Positions 17,057 through 26,051 of a DNA stretch of 64,000 bases are shown piece by piece. Origin of the DNA: an uncultured Prevotella sp. (GTDB lineage Bacteria > Bacteroidota > Bacteroidia > Bacteroidales > Bacteroidaceae). The DNA lies in the NCBI GenBank assembly GCA_900315775.1, contig ONAJ01000004.1, forward strand, positions 62,001 to 126,000, given 5' to 3'. The translations under genes and the position numbers were made by a program. The notes under the pieces are model-generated. The model was not told the origin of the DNA and did no database searches. It worked only from the letters and a program-made list of their open reading frames with translations. Numbering within the stretch: position 1 is the first letter of the stretch; each line of letters begins with the position of its first letter.

Positions 17057-18358
17057 ATGACAAAGAATTTTGTTGAAGAACTGAAATGGCGCGGTATGCT
17101 GGCGCAGATAATGCCAGGAACGGAGGAGCTGCTACAGAAAGAGATGGTAACAGCCTATCTCGGCACCGACCCAACGGCAGACTCTCTGCACATTGGTCAT
17201 CTCTGTGGTATAATGATGTTACGTCACCTGCAGCGCTGCGGTCACAAACCCATTATCCTTGTCGGCGGTGCGACAGGAATGATTGGCGACCCATCGGGAA
17301 AGAGTCAGGAGCGTAACCTCCTTAACGACGAGACACTACGTCACAACCAGGAATGCATAAAGAAACAGGTTGCTAAGTTCCTTGACTTCGACAGCAAGGA
17401 GCCTAATGCTGCAGAGATGGTAAACAACTACGACTGGATGAAGGACTTCACCTTCCTGGACTTCGCCCGTGAGGTTGGTAAGCATATCACCGTGAACTAC
17501 ATGATGGCAAAGGAGAGTGTGCAGCAGCGTCTTAACGGAACAGCACGCGACGGACTTTCATTCACCGAGTTTACATACCAGCTGCTTCAGGGATACGACT
17601 TCCTATACCTATATAAAAATAAAGGAGTAAAACTGCAGTTAGGCGGTAACGACCAGTGGGGTAACATGACCACAGGTACAGAACTTATCCGTCGTACCTT
17701 AGGCAACGAGGTAGAGACCTTCGCCCTCACCTGTCCTCTGATTACCAAGAGCGACGGTAAGAAATTCGGAAAGACAGAGAGCGGCAACATCTGGCTCGAC
17801 CCGAAACGTACAACCCCCTACCGTTTCTACCAGTTCTGGCTCAATGTCAGCGACGAAGATGCAGAGCGTTACATCAAGATCTTCACCTCGCTGGAGAAGG
17901 ATGTCATCGACGCACTCATCGAGGAACACAAACAAGACCCGGGTCGTCGTACACTACAGCGCAGATTAGCCGAAGAGGTAACCGTTATGGTACACTCTCG
18001 CGAGGCTTTCGACGCTGCTATCGAGGCAAGCAACATACTCTTTGGCAAATCCACAAAGGAGTCGCTGGAGAAACTTGACGAACAGACACTGCTCGACCTC
18101 TTCGACGGTGTGCCACACTTCGACATCGATAAGTCTGCACTCGGTCAGCCAGCAGTAGAGCTGTTGACACAGGCTGCGGCAGTATTCCCCAGCAAGGGTG
18201 AGATGCGAAAGATGGTTCAGGGTGGCGGAGTGAGCCTCAACAAGGAGAAACTCGCTGCTTTTGATCAGGTAATCACCGAGGCTGACCTCATAGACAACAA
18301 ATACCTCTTGGTACAGAAAGGCAAGAAGAATTACTACCTTCTTACCGTGAAGAGTTAG
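17057..18358 (+). CDS. tyrS: Tyrosyl-tRNA synthetase
   Basis: Class I synthetase for tRNA-Tyr. The HIGH motif is in [14 protein letters not shown], the tyrosine-binding region [12 protein letters not shown] is present, and the KMSKS equivalent is [14 protein letters not shown]. An S4 RNA-binding domain is at the end ([13 protein letters not shown]). Length is 433 aa, normal. The 82-bp gap after yidD holds short CGTAATAACG-type repeats. Confidence 0.97.
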   Translation: MTKNFVEELKWRGMLAQIMPGTEELLQKEMVTAYLGTDPTADSLHIGHLCGIMMLRHLQRCGHKPIILVGGATGMIGDPSGKSQERNLLNDETLRHNQECIKKQVAKFLDFDSKEPNAAEMVNNYDWMKDFTFLDFAREVGKHITVNYMMAKESVQQRLNGTARDGLSFTEFTYQLLQGYDFLYLYKNKGVKLQLGGNDQWGNMTTGTELIRRTLGNEVETFALTCPLITKSDGKKFGKTESGNIWLDPKRTTPYRFYQFWLNVSDEDAERYIKIFTSLEKDVIDALIEEHKQDPGRRTLQRRLAEEVTVMVHSREAFDAAIEASNILFGKSTKESLEKLDEQTLLDLFDGVPHFDIDKSALGQPAVELLTQAAAVFPSKGEMRKMVQGGGVSLNKEKLAAFDQVITEADLIDNKYLLVQKGKKNYYLLTVKS

Positions 18359-18396
18359 TCAAGAGCTTAGGAAAAAGTTACAGCAGATAAAAATTT

Positions 18397-18425
18397 TCAA
18401 TTATCAATTGTCAATTATCAATTAT
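18397..18425. repeat. CAATTATCAATTGTCAATT short repeat
   Basis: Tandem 7- to 8-bp units of TCAATTA/TCAATTG between tyrS and the tRNA promoter. It is one of several short-repeat families in the window. Confidence 0.65.
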
Positions 18426-18431
18426 TTGTTG

Positions 18432-18439
18432 TATCTTTG
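18432..18439 (+). promoter_or_regulatory. -7 box TATCTTTG for tRNA-Gln
   Basis: A TAnnTTTG match 28 bp before the mature tRNA 5' end. Confidence 0.7.
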
Positions 18440-18466
18440 CACCCGCAATTAACAAAATTGCGAATT

Positions 18467-18537
18467 TGGACGATGGTGTAATGGTAACACTACAGGTTTT
18501 GGTTCTGTCATTCCCGGTTCGAATCCGAGTCGTCCAA
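18467..18537 (+). tRNA. tRNA-Gln (TTG anticodon)
   Basis: The acceptor arms TGGACGA and TCGTCCA pair perfectly, the D stem is GTG/CAC, and the anticodon stem ACAGG/TCTGT encloses loop TTTTGGT with anticodon TTG (reads CAA). The T-loop is TTCGAAT. One T-stem pair is C-A. The discriminator is A, and the CCA tail is not fully encoded (CCT follows). Confidence 0.93.
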
Positions 18538-18541
18538 CCTC

Positions 18542-18575
18542 AAAAGCGTAATCGAATTACTTCGGTTACGCTTTT
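18542..18575 (+). terminator. Intrinsic terminator after tRNA-Gln
   Basis: A stem of about 15 bp, AAAAGCGTAA-T-CGAA with TTCG-G-TTACGCTTTT, loop TTAC, then T6. Confidence 0.85.
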
Positions 18576-18613
18576 TTAACACTACCATATTATTCCTATA
18601 CGCTGATTTTTCG

Positions 18614-18621
18614 TACCTTTG
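18614..18621 (+). promoter_or_regulatory. -7 box TACCTTTG for kduI-kduD
   Basis: A TAnnTTTG match 26 bp before kduI. Confidence 0.7.
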
Positions 18622-18646
18622 CCGAACGACCAAAAATCATAATAAG

Positions 18647-19489
18647 ATGAGAACAAATTACGAAACTCGCTACGCTGCCCATCCCGAAGACGCAAAAGGC
18701 TACGACACACAACGTCTGCGTCGCGACTTTCTGATAGAAAAGATATTCTCTACGGACGAAGTCAACATGGTTTATTCTATGTACGACAGGATGATTGTTG
18801 GCGGTGCTATGCCCGTTAACGAAGCACTCCCGCTGGAAGCGATAGATCCTCTTAAGGCAGACCACTTCACCACAAGAAGAGAGGTGGGCATCTTCAACGT
18901 TGGCGGCAAAGGCATCGTACGCGTCGGCAACGACACCTTTGAATTAGACTACAAAGAGGCGCTGTACATAGGTCGTGGAGATTATGACGTTACATTCTCA
19001 TCTGCCGACAAGAACCGTCCCGCGAAGTTCTACTTCAACAGCACTACAGCCCATTGTCAGTATCCGTGCAAGAAGATAACAAAAGACAATGCCATCGTTG
19101 CCCACATGGGTTCGTTAGAGATGTCGAACGAGAGGAATATCAATAAGATGATTGTCAACCAGGTGCTGCCGACATGTCAGCTGCAAATGGGAATGACGGA
19201 ACTGCTTACAGGAAGCGTATGGAACACTATGCCGGCGCACACCCATAGCCGACGCATGGAGGCATATTTCTATTTCGAGCTACCTGAAGACCAGGCCGTT
19301 TGTCATCTTATGGGTGAGCCACAGGAGACAAGACACATCTGGATGAAGGGCGAACAGGCTGTACTCTCACCGGAATGGAGCATCCACAGCGCAGCCGCCA
19401 CACATAACTACACCTTTATATGGGGTATGGGCGGTGAGAACCTCGACTACAGCGACCAGGACTTCACGGAGATTACCGCATTACGATAG
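18647..19489 (+). CDS. kduI: 5-dehydro-4-deoxy-D-glucuronate isomerase
   Basis: Cupin-fold isomerase converting 5-keto-4-deoxyuronate, the spontaneous product of unsaturated galacturonate, to 2,5-diketo-3-deoxygluconate. The metal-binding cupin segment MPAHTHSRRMEAYFYFEL and a downstream His in SPEWSIHSAAATHNYTFIWG are present. Length is 280 aa, typical. It is the first gene of a two-gene operon with kduD and fits with the GH105 enzyme encoded 14 kb away, whose products lead to this substrate. Confidence 0.96.
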   Translation: MRTNYETRYAAHPEDAKGYDTQRLRRDFLIEKIFSTDEVNMVYSMYDRMIVGGAMPVNEALPLEAIDPLKADHFTTRREVGIFNVGGKGIVRVGNDTFELDYKEALYIGRGDYDVTFSSADKNRPAKFYFNSTTAHCQYPCKKITKDNAIVAHMGSLEMSNERNINKMIVNQVLPTCQLQMGMTELLTGSVWNTMPAHTHSRRMEAYFYFELPEDQAVCHLMGEPQETRHIWMKGEQAVLSPEWSIHSAAATHNYTFIWGMGGENLDYSDQDFTEITALR

Positions 19490-19542
19490 ACAAGAGAGAG
19501 ATTTACACATTATAACAACAACATCTTAAAAACCTATTAATT

Positions 19543-20307
19543 ATGACAAATCCATTTTCACTTGAAGGAAAGAATGCTTGGATTACCGGTGCTTCTTACG
19601 GTATTGGTTTCAACATTGCTAAGGCTTTTGTTGCAGCAGGCATTAAGAACATTATCTTTAACGACATTAACGAGGCTGCCCTTGAGAAGGGTCTTGCTAA
19701 CTACAAGGCAGAGGGTATCGAGAACGTTCACGGTTACGTTTGCGACGTTACCGACGAGAACGCAGTAAAGGCTCTTGTTGAGAAGATCCACGCTGAGGTA
19801 GGTCAGATTGACATCCTCGTTAACAACGCTGGTATCATCAAGCGTATCCCTATGCACGAAATGAAGCGTGCTGAGTTCCAGCAGGTAATCGACGTTGACC
19901 TCGTAGCTCCTTACATCGTAAGTGCTGCCGTTATTCCTGAAATGATGGAACGTCGCGAGGGTAAGATTATCAATATCTGCTCTATGATGTCAGAGCTTGG
20001 TCGTGAGACAGTAAGTGCTTACATCTGTTCTGAGTACGGCGAGTACAACATCCAGTGTAACGGCATTGGTCCGGGTTACATCGCTACTCCACAGACAGCT
20101 CCTCTTCGTGAGCGTCAGCCAGACGGCAGCCGTCATCCATTCGACAGCTTCATCTGTGCAAAGACTCCAGCAGGTCGTTGGCTCGACCCATCAGAGCTCG
20201 GTGGTCCTGCAGTGTTCCTGGCATCAAAGGCTTCTGACGCAGTTAACGGTCACATACTGTACGTTGACGGTGGTATCTTGGCTTACATCGGCAAGCAGCC
20301 ACAGTAA
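19543..20307 (+). CDS. kduD: KduD-type SDR dehydrogenase, apparently lacking its catalytic lysine
   Basis: 2-dehydro-3-deoxy-D-gluconate 5-dehydrogenase family: nucleotide-binding WITGASYGIGFNIAKAF, then DILVNNAGIIKR, the catalytic-Ser region INICSMMSELG, and IQCNGIGPGYIATPQTAPLR. After the catalytic Tyr the sequence reads SAYICSEYGEYNIQ. Family members as I recall them have a YxxxK motif followed by about nine more residues before the CSEYG-like segment. About 13 residues, including the Lys, are absent, without a frame change, at about base 20022. Length is 254 aa, against my expectation of about 267. The protein is probably inactive, or this copy carries a recent in-frame deletion. Confidence 0.9.
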   Translation: MTNPFSLEGKNAWITGASYGIGFNIAKAFVAAGIKNIIFNDINEAALEKGLANYKAEGIENVHGYVCDVTDENAVKALVEKIHAEVGQIDILVNNAGIIKRIPMHEMKRAEFQQVIDVDLVAPYIVSAAVIPEMMERREGKIINICSMMSELGRETVSAYICSEYGEYNIQCNGIGPGYIATPQTAPLRERQPDGSRHPFDSFICAKTPAGRWLDPSELGGPAVFLASKASDAVNGHILYVDGGILAYIGKQPQ

Positions 20308-20328
20308 ATCAAGACACAAGGCAAATAA

Positions 20329-20355
20329 AAAAGCTCCCTCGAAAAGGGAGCTTTT
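20329..20355. terminator. Intrinsic terminator between kduD and hup
   Basis: AAAAGCTCCCT and AGGGAGCTTTT arms with loop CGAAA, flanked by A and T runs, so it can serve both convergent genes. Confidence 0.85.
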
Positions 20356-20376
20356 ATTTTTTCTTTACAGGAAAGA

Positions 20377-20649
20377 TTACTTAACTGCGTCAGCGAGTTC
20401 AGCACCAGCCTTGAACTTAGCAATCTTCTTAGCAGCAATCTTGATCTTCTGCTTTGTAGCAGGGTTGATACCCTCGCGTGCAGGACGCTTTGTTACTGCG
20501 AATGTACCGAAACCTACGAGAGCTACTTTGTCACCCTTCTTCAGAGCACCCTTAATAGCATCCAATGTAGCGTCGAGCGCCTTCTTTGAATCAGCCTTGG
20601 TCAAACCTGCACCAGCTGCAATCTTCTCGATTAATTCTGTCTTGTTCAT
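20377..20649 (-). CDS. hup: HU family DNA-binding protein
   Basis: 90-aa nucleoid protein. MNKTELIEKIAAGAGLTKAD, then the HU signature region GFGTFAVTKRPAREGINPAT and a basic C-terminus. It binds and bends DNA as a dimer. It is monocistronic with its own promoter. Confidence 0.96.
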   Translation of the reverse strand: MNKTELIEKIAAGAGLTKADSKKALDATLDAIKGALKKGDKVALVGFGTFAVTKRPAREGINPATKQKIKIAAKKIAKFKAGAELADAVK

Positions 20650-20704
20650 AATAAATTGTTTATTAAAATGATGAAAAATAGGATTAGTTCTAAAATTTCC
20701 TCCG

Positions 20705-20712
20705 CAAATATA
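20705..20712 (-). promoter_or_regulatory. -7 box TATATTTG for hup
   Basis: A minus-strand TAnnTTTG match 56 bp upstream of the hup start. Confidence 0.6.
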
Positions 20713-20818
20713 AGGGATTACTTTGATAAAACCAACAAAAAAAGCAAAAAAAATTACGTTTTTAGTAAAAAAAAGTTCTTAAAGGCACATTTTTGGTGCT
20801 ATAATGGGATTTTTTTAG

Positions 20819-20826
20819 TACTTTTG
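20819..20826 (+). promoter_or_regulatory. -7 box TACTTTTG for the rhomboid operon
   Basis: A TAnnTTTG match 54 bp before the rhomboid gene, after an A/T-rich stretch. Confidence 0.65.
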
Positions 20827-20879
20827 CCGCGTTTTTAAAGAAATACAGTCATAACAGAAAAGAAATAAATTATTACAAT

Positions 20880-21797
20880 ATGCGCTCAATACCAGCCATC
20901 ACCAAAAACCTGCTCATCATAAACGTTTTGGCGTTTTTCGCCACGTTTGCATTCAACAGAGTAGGTGTTGACTTAGAGAATCTTCTTGGTCTTCACTTTT
21001 TCCTTGCATCTGACTTTAAGGTGTATCAGCTTTTCACCTATATGTTCATGCATGCCAACATTGAGCATATCTTTTTTAATATGTTCGCGCTATGGATGTT
21101 CGGATGTGTCGTAGAGAATGTGTGGGGTCCGAAGAGATTCCTTTTTTATTACATTTCGTGTGGTGTCGGTGCTGGTATAATACAGGAAATTGCACAGCTT
21201 GGGTCGTTCTACATGCTTGCCAACTCCCAGTTTCCGGGTGTCACCCTCAGTGAATTGAACGTTATTGCCCACAATTCCGCCGATGTTCTCAATGCCTGGA
21301 CAACGGTAGGTGCCTCAGGAGCCATATATGCTATCCTTCTTGCCTTCGGAATGACATTTCCCGAGGAGCGTATTTTCATATTCCCCCTCCCCGTCCCCAT
21401 CAAGGCAAAGTGGTTTATCTGCGGCTACGTAGCAATAGAGTTGTTCTCAGCATTAGCAACGACCAACGATAGTGTGGCACACTTTGCGCACCTCGGAGGT
21501 ATGCTCTTCGGTTATCTGATGATTCGTCACTGGCGCAACGGTAACGACAATTACAACAACGACCCGTGGGACAGCGGACATCATTTCTTTAATAAGTTCC
21601 GTAACAACAAGTGGGGGAACAGGAGAGACAAGCACGATGCCGACAACTTCTCCACAGGAAATCCCGACTGGGACTACAATGCAAAGAAGAAAAAAGAGCA
21701 AGACGAAATAGACCGTATCCTCGACAAGATACGTCGAAGCGGTTATGACAGCCTCACCGAAGAGGAAAAGAAGAAAATGTTCGACAACAAACATTAA
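20880..21797 (+). CDS. Rhomboid family intramembrane serine protease
   Basis: Six or more membrane segments with the rhomboid landmarks: YMFMHANIEHIFFNMFALWM (HxxxN), the catalytic Ser in TVGASGAIYAILLA and the catalytic His in SVAHFAHLGGMLFGYLM. A hydrophilic C-terminal tail of about 90 residues ends in a helical segment DEIDRILDKIRRSGYDSLTE, seen in Bacteroidetes rhomboids. It cleaves membrane proteins within the bilayer; the substrate is unknown. Its stop overlaps the next start by one base. Confidence 0.94.
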   Translation: MRSIPAITKNLLIINVLAFFATFAFNRVGVDLENLLGLHFFLASDFKVYQLFTYMFMHANIEHIFFNMFALWMFGCVVENVWGPKRFLFYYISCGVGAGIIQEIAQLGSFYMLANSQFPGVTLSELNVIAHNSADVLNAWTTVGASGAIYAILLAFGMTFPEERIFIFPLPVPIKAKWFICGYVAIELFSALATTNDSVAHFAHLGGMLFGYLMIRHWRNGNDNYNNDPWDSGHHFFNKFRNNKWGNRRDKHDADNFSTGNPDWDYNAKKKKEQDEIDRILDKIRRSGYDSLTEEEKKKMFDNKH

Positions 21798-22891
21798 TGC
21801 TGAAGAAACTCAAAAATACCGTCCAAGGCATCCTCTTAGGTGCACAGGTCACCTGTTTGGTGATAATGCTACTTGTCGGCTTTTCCGACAGGTTGTCTCC
21901 TGTTACCCACCCGTTGCTGTCGTGTGTAGGACTGACGTTTCCGGTACTCCTTGCTATCAACGTTGTCTTCCTGCTCCTCTGGCTGCTTCTCCGTCCTAAG
22001 TTCGCACTAATCTCTGTCGTCGGACTCATCATAGGATATTCCCCGATACACACATACATCCCCTTCAACATACCAGCAACAGCTCCCGACAGCTGTATCA
22101 AGGTGCTGTCGTATAACGTTGCCAGCTTCCGCGAGACGGCACAGGATGCTGACGGAAACAACTACGTTATTGCAACAAGGTACATCAGGGAGTCGGGTGC
22201 CGACATTGTATGTCTTCAGGAGGCAGCCCTCAACGACGTTACCGCCAAGCTAAACGACATATATCCCTACAGAGACTCCGTGACGACAGTACACGAGAAG
22301 GGCAATTCTACACTTGTCCTACTGAGCAAGTTCCCCATAACGGGCAAGGAGCACATACCCTACGTCTCGAAAGGCAACAGCAGTTGTGCGTTTTTCGTCG
22401 ATATCAACGGCACCAAGACAGTTGTGATAAACAACCACCTTGAGTCATGCGGACTATCTACCTCCGACCGCGACGAGTTCCACAGCATAGTAAAGGGCGA
22501 GACAGGTCGTGACACCCTGCGCAGCGGTTCCAAGCGTATCCTCCAGATACTCAGCGAGTCAGCACGCAGACGAGGTCCTCAGGCAGACTCCGTATGCAAA
22601 TATGTCGTACGTCACAAGCCAACACCGATAATCCTCTGCGGCGATTTCAACGACAACCCCATATCCTACACCCATCACGTCATAGCGAAGGAGCTTACCG
22701 ACTGTTTCGTTTCATCAGGAAACGGACTGGGATGGTCGTATGCTCATTACGGCATGAGGGTACGAATAGACAACATTTTCTGCTCTGAAGATTGGGAGCC
22801 ATATCACTGTTTTGTTGACAAAGAAGCACACGGAAGTGACCATTTTCCCATCCTTTGTACACTGAAAATGAAGGAAAAGAGCAAAAAATAA
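21797..22891 (+). CDS. Endonuclease/exonuclease/phosphatase family membrane protein
   Basis: The N-terminus has two or three hydrophobic segments (about residues 10-90). The EEP catalytic domain follows: KVLSYNVASFRE, DIVCLQEAAL, VVINNHLES, IILCGDFNDNP and, at the end, GSDHFPILCTL. These supply the metal-binding Asn, Glu, Asp and His residues. It could hydrolyse a phosphodiester such as a lipid head group or nucleic acid; the substrate is unknown. It is translationally coupled to the rhomboid gene. Confidence 0.87.
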   Translation: MLKKLKNTVQGILLGAQVTCLVIMLLVGFSDRLSPVTHPLLSCVGLTFPVLLAINVVFLLLWLLLRPKFALISVVGLIIGYSPIHTYIPFNIPATAPDSCIKVLSYNVASFRETAQDADGNNYVIATRYIRESGADIVCLQEAALNDVTAKLNDIYPYRDSVTTVHEKGNSTLVLLSKFPITGKEHIPYVSKGNSSCAFFVDINGTKTVVINNHLESCGLSTSDRDEFHSIVKGETGRDTLRSGSKRILQILSESARRRGPQADSVCKYVVRHKPTPIILCGDFNDNPISYTHHVIAKELTDCFVSSGNGLGWSYAHYGMRVRIDNIFCSEDWEPYHCFVDKEAHGSDHFPILCTLKMKEKSKK

Positions 22892-22934
22892 TATAAATAT
22901 AGGTCTGAAATTTCGTTAAATAGCGAAAAATCAT

Positions 22935-22942
22935 TATCTTTG
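22935..22942 (+). promoter_or_regulatory. -7 box TATCTTTG for secDF
   Basis: A TAnnTTTG match 49 bp before the start codon. Confidence 0.7.
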
Positions 22943-22991
22943 CAGGCTGATTTTTTAGAATAAGTAGAAATCAATTAATAATAAAACAAAA

Positions 22992-25964
22992 ATGCAAAAC
23001 AAAGGTATCGTAATTTTTACAGCCGTCTTACTGACGCTGGCGAGTATCTTCTACCTCTCATTTTCAGTAGCTACAAACTACTATGATGAGCAGGCTGCGA
23101 AGATTAGCGACCCAATTAAGCAGCAGGATTACAAGGATTCTGTTAAGTACTTGGGCATCTACTCCTACCAGAAGTGTCTTGAAACTCAGATTGGTCTGGG
23201 TCTTGACCTTAAAGGCGGTATGAATGTTATTCTCGAGATCTCTGTTCCTGACGTAGTAGAAGCACTTGCCGACCACAAGACGGAGGCAGCTTTTGTAAAG
23301 TCAATGGAAGAGGCTAAGAAAGAGGAAGAGACAAGTCAGAGTGATTTCATCTCCCTGTTTATCAACGCTTATCACAAGAATGCTCCCGGACATCGTCTGG
23401 CAGAAATCTTTGCTACACAGCAGTTGAAGGGTAAGGTAAGTACTCAGAGCAGCGACTCTGAGGTAGAGAGTGCTCTGCGCAGCGAAGTTCAGGCTGCCAT
23501 CGACAACTCTTTCAACGTTGTTCGTAACCGTATCGACAAGTTCGGTGTCGTTCAGCCAAACATCCAGAAACTGGAAGGTCAGCAGGGACGTATTATGGTT
23601 GAAATGCCTGGTATCCGTGAGCCAGAGCGTATTCGTAAGTTGCTCCAGGGTTCTGCGAACCTCGAATTCTGGGAGACATACAACAGCAACGAGATTATTC
23701 CTTATCTCACACAGCTCGACCAGCGTATGGCTGGTGTAGATACAGCTGCCGACACTACAGCAGTTGACTCTACAAAGCAGGTTGCTGAGAAGGAAACTGC
23801 TGAGAAGCCAAAGTTTGAGATTAAGAAACAAGAGGCTGACAAGAAGCAGGCAGACGAGAAAGTTGCTGACAACGCTGCTCTCGAGGCAGCAAAGAAGCAG
23901 CACCCACTGCTCTCTATGCTCCAGGTAACAAGCAACCAGCTCTCTTTGGTTGGTCTGGCTAACGTTCGCGATACTGCAGCCATCAACAAGGTTATCTACG
24001 GTCCCGAGGCACAGCGCATCCTCCCCAGCGACGTAAAACTGCTGTGGAGTGCTAAGCCAACAGATATGATTCAGGACAACAAGAACATCTACGAGCTCCA
24101 CGCTCTTAAGGTTACTGAAGCAGGTGGTCGTGCTCCTCTCGAGGGTGACGTAATCACCGATGCTACCGACCAGTTCCAGCAGATGACAGGTCGTCCTTCT
24201 GTAAGCATGTCAATGAACTCTGACGGTGCTCGTCGTTGGGCTGCTCTTACAAAGGCTAACGTTGGTAAGGCTATCGCCATCGTTCTCGACGGTGTTGTAT
24301 ATTCAGCACCACGTGTAAACGGCGAGATTGCTGGTGGTAACTCAGAAATCTCTGGTAACTTCACCGTTGAAGATACTAAGGACTTAGCAAACACCCTGAA
24401 GTCTGGTCGTATGCCAGCTCCTGCACGTATCGTTCAGGAAGAGGTTGTTGGTCCTACCCTCGGTGCACAGTCTATCCAGCAGGGTATTATGTCATTCATC
24501 GTTGCTTTCGTACTCTTGATGATTTACATGGTTCTCATGTACAACTTCATCCCAGGTATGATGGCTAATATGGCACTTATCGTCAACCTGTTCTTCACAC
24601 TCGGTATTCTCACCTCGTTCCAGGCAGCGCTGACGATGTCAGGTCTTGCCGGTATGGTATTGTCACTGGGTACTGCCGTCGATGCTAACGTGCTTATCTA
24701 TGAGCGTACCAAGGAAGAGCTTCGTAGCGGAAAGAACATCAAGGCAGCTATCTCTGCCGGTTACAGCAATGCTTTCTCAGCAATCTTCGACTCTAACTTG
24801 ACAAGTATCATCACAGGTGTTATCCTCCTCGTCTTCGGTACAGGTCCTATCCGCGGTTTCGCAACTACCTGGATCATCGGTATCTGCTGTTCTTTCTTCA
24901 CAGCAGTATTCCTCACACGTATCGTTTACGAGAACCGCATCAACAAGGACAAGTGGCTCGGTCTTACATTCACTACTCCGTTCTCACGCAACCTCCTGCA
25001 GAACCTGCACATTCCGTTTATGTCATTCTACAAGAAGACATTTGCTGTTGTTGCAATCGCTATCGTTGCGTTCATTGCCAGCTTCGCACTCCGCGGTCTG
25101 AGCAAGAGTATCGACTTCACCGGTGGTCGCAACTATGTTGTGACATTCGAGAAGGCTGTTGAGCCAGAGCAGATCCGTTCTATCATCACTGAGGCATTCC
25201 CCAACTGTAACACAGGTGCTATCTCTATAGGTACAGACAACAAGACAATACGTATCTCTACGAACTACCTCATCGAGAGCAACTCACCAACAGCTGACGA
25301 CGAGGCAGAGGAGATTCTTTACAAGGCACTCAAGAAGGCTAACCTCATTAGTCAGCCAAACCTTGAGGCATTCAAGAATCCTGATGTTCGTGAGGGTGGT
25401 TCTATCATCAGTTCTATGAAGGTAGGTCCTTCTGTAGCTAAGGACATCACATACAATGCGTTCTACAGTGTTATCATCGCTATGATAGCTATCTTCCTTT
25501 ACATCCTGTTACGCTTCCGCAACGTAGCGTTCTCACTGGGCTCTGTAATAGCTCTGGCTGTCGATACAGTGATAGTATTAGGTCTCTACTCAGTGCTTTG
25601 GGGCATCGTGCCTTGGTCACTCGAGATCGACCAGACCTTCATCGGTGCTATCCTTACGGTGATTGGTTACTCTATCAACGACAAGGTGGTGGTATTCGAC
25701 CGTATCCGTGAGAACCTCGGTCTGCATCCAAAGCAGGACAAGCAGACACTGTTCAACGACAGTATCAACCAGACGTTGGCACGTACTATCAACACGTCAC
25801 TGTCAACACTCATCGTGCTCTTGGCAATATTCTTCCTTGGTGGAGCAAGCATCCGCAGCTTCTCATTTGCCATGATTCTCGGTGTAATCTTTGGTACTCT
25901 CTCTTCAATATTCATTGCATCGCCTGTAGCTTACCTCGTTATGGGTCGCAAGATTAAGGAGTAA
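22992..25964 (+). CDS. secDF: Fused protein-export protein SecDF
   Basis: 990-aa fusion of SecD and SecF, the proton-driven accessory of the Sec translocon. The SecD half begins with a membrane segment and GLGLDLKGGMNVILEI. It has the large periplasmic P1 region and then LGTAVDANVLIYERTKEELR. The SecF half has IDFTGGRNYVVTFEKAV and GYSINDKVVVFDRIRENL. A charged Lys/Glu/Ala-rich insert (about residues 265-300) with coiled-coil character lies in the periplasmic domain, as in other Bacteroidetes. An intrinsic terminator follows. Confidence 0.96.
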   Translation: MQNKGIVIFTAVLLTLASIFYLSFSVATNYYDEQAAKISDPIKQQDYKDSVKYLGIYSYQKCLETQIGLGLDLKGGMNVILEISVPDVVEALADHKTEAAFVKSMEEAKKEEETSQSDFISLFINAYHKNAPGHRLAEIFATQQLKGKVSTQSSDSEVESALRSEVQAAIDNSFNVVRNRIDKFGVVQPNIQKLEGQQGRIMVEMPGIREPERIRKLLQGSANLEFWETYNSNEIIPYLTQLDQRMAGVDTAADTTAVDSTKQVAEKETAEKPKFEIKKQEADKKQADEKVADNAALEAAKKQHPLLSMLQVTSNQLSLVGLANVRDTAAINKVIYGPEAQRILPSDVKLLWSAKPTDMIQDNKNIYELHALKVTEAGGRAPLEGDVITDATDQFQQMTGRPSVSMSMNSDGARRWAALTKANVGKAIAIVLDGVVYSAPRVNGEIAGGNSEISGNFTVEDTKDLANTLKSGRMPAPARIVQEEVVGPTLGAQSIQQGIMSFIVAFVLLMIYMVLMYNFIPGMMANMALIVNLFFTLGILTSFQAALTMSGLAGMVLSLGTAVDANVLIYERTKEELRSGKNIKAAISAGYSNAFSAIFDSNLTSIITGVILLVFGTGPIRGFATTWIIGICCSFFTAVFLTRIVYENRINKDKWLGLTFTTPFSRNLLQNLHIPFMSFYKKTFAVVAIAIVAFIASFALRGLSKSIDFTGGRNYVVTFEKAVEPEQIRSIITEAFPNCNTGAISIGTDNKTIRISTNYLIESNSPTADDEAEEILYKALKKANLISQPNLEAFKNPDVREGGSIISSMKVGPSVAKDITYNAFYSVIIAMIAIFLYILLRFRNVAFSLGSVIALAVDTVIVLGLYSVLWGIVPWSLEIDQTFIGAILTVIGYSINDKVVVFDRIRENLGLHPKQDKQTLFNDSINQTLARTINTSLSTLIVLLAIFFLGGASIRSFSFAMILGVIFGTLSSIFIASPVAYLVMGRKIKE

Positions 25965-25981
25965 ATTACTGAACAATAAAT

Positions 25982-26020
25982 AAAATGGCTTGTTTCGCAA
26001 ATAGCGTTACAAGCCATTTT
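25982..26020 (+). terminator. Intrinsic terminator after secDF
   Basis: AAAATGGCTTGT and ACAAGCCATTTT arms (12 bp) enclose a 15-base loop and are followed by CCTTTTG. Confidence 0.75.
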
Positions 26021-26051
26021 CCTTTTGAACCCGCAAACTATATATAATATA

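Noticed and set aside
23750..23900. Charged Lys/Glu/Ala insert in SecDF as a repeat invasion
   Set aside because: Such inserts are common in the periplasmic loop of Bacteroidetes SecDF, and the DNA lacks tandem units.
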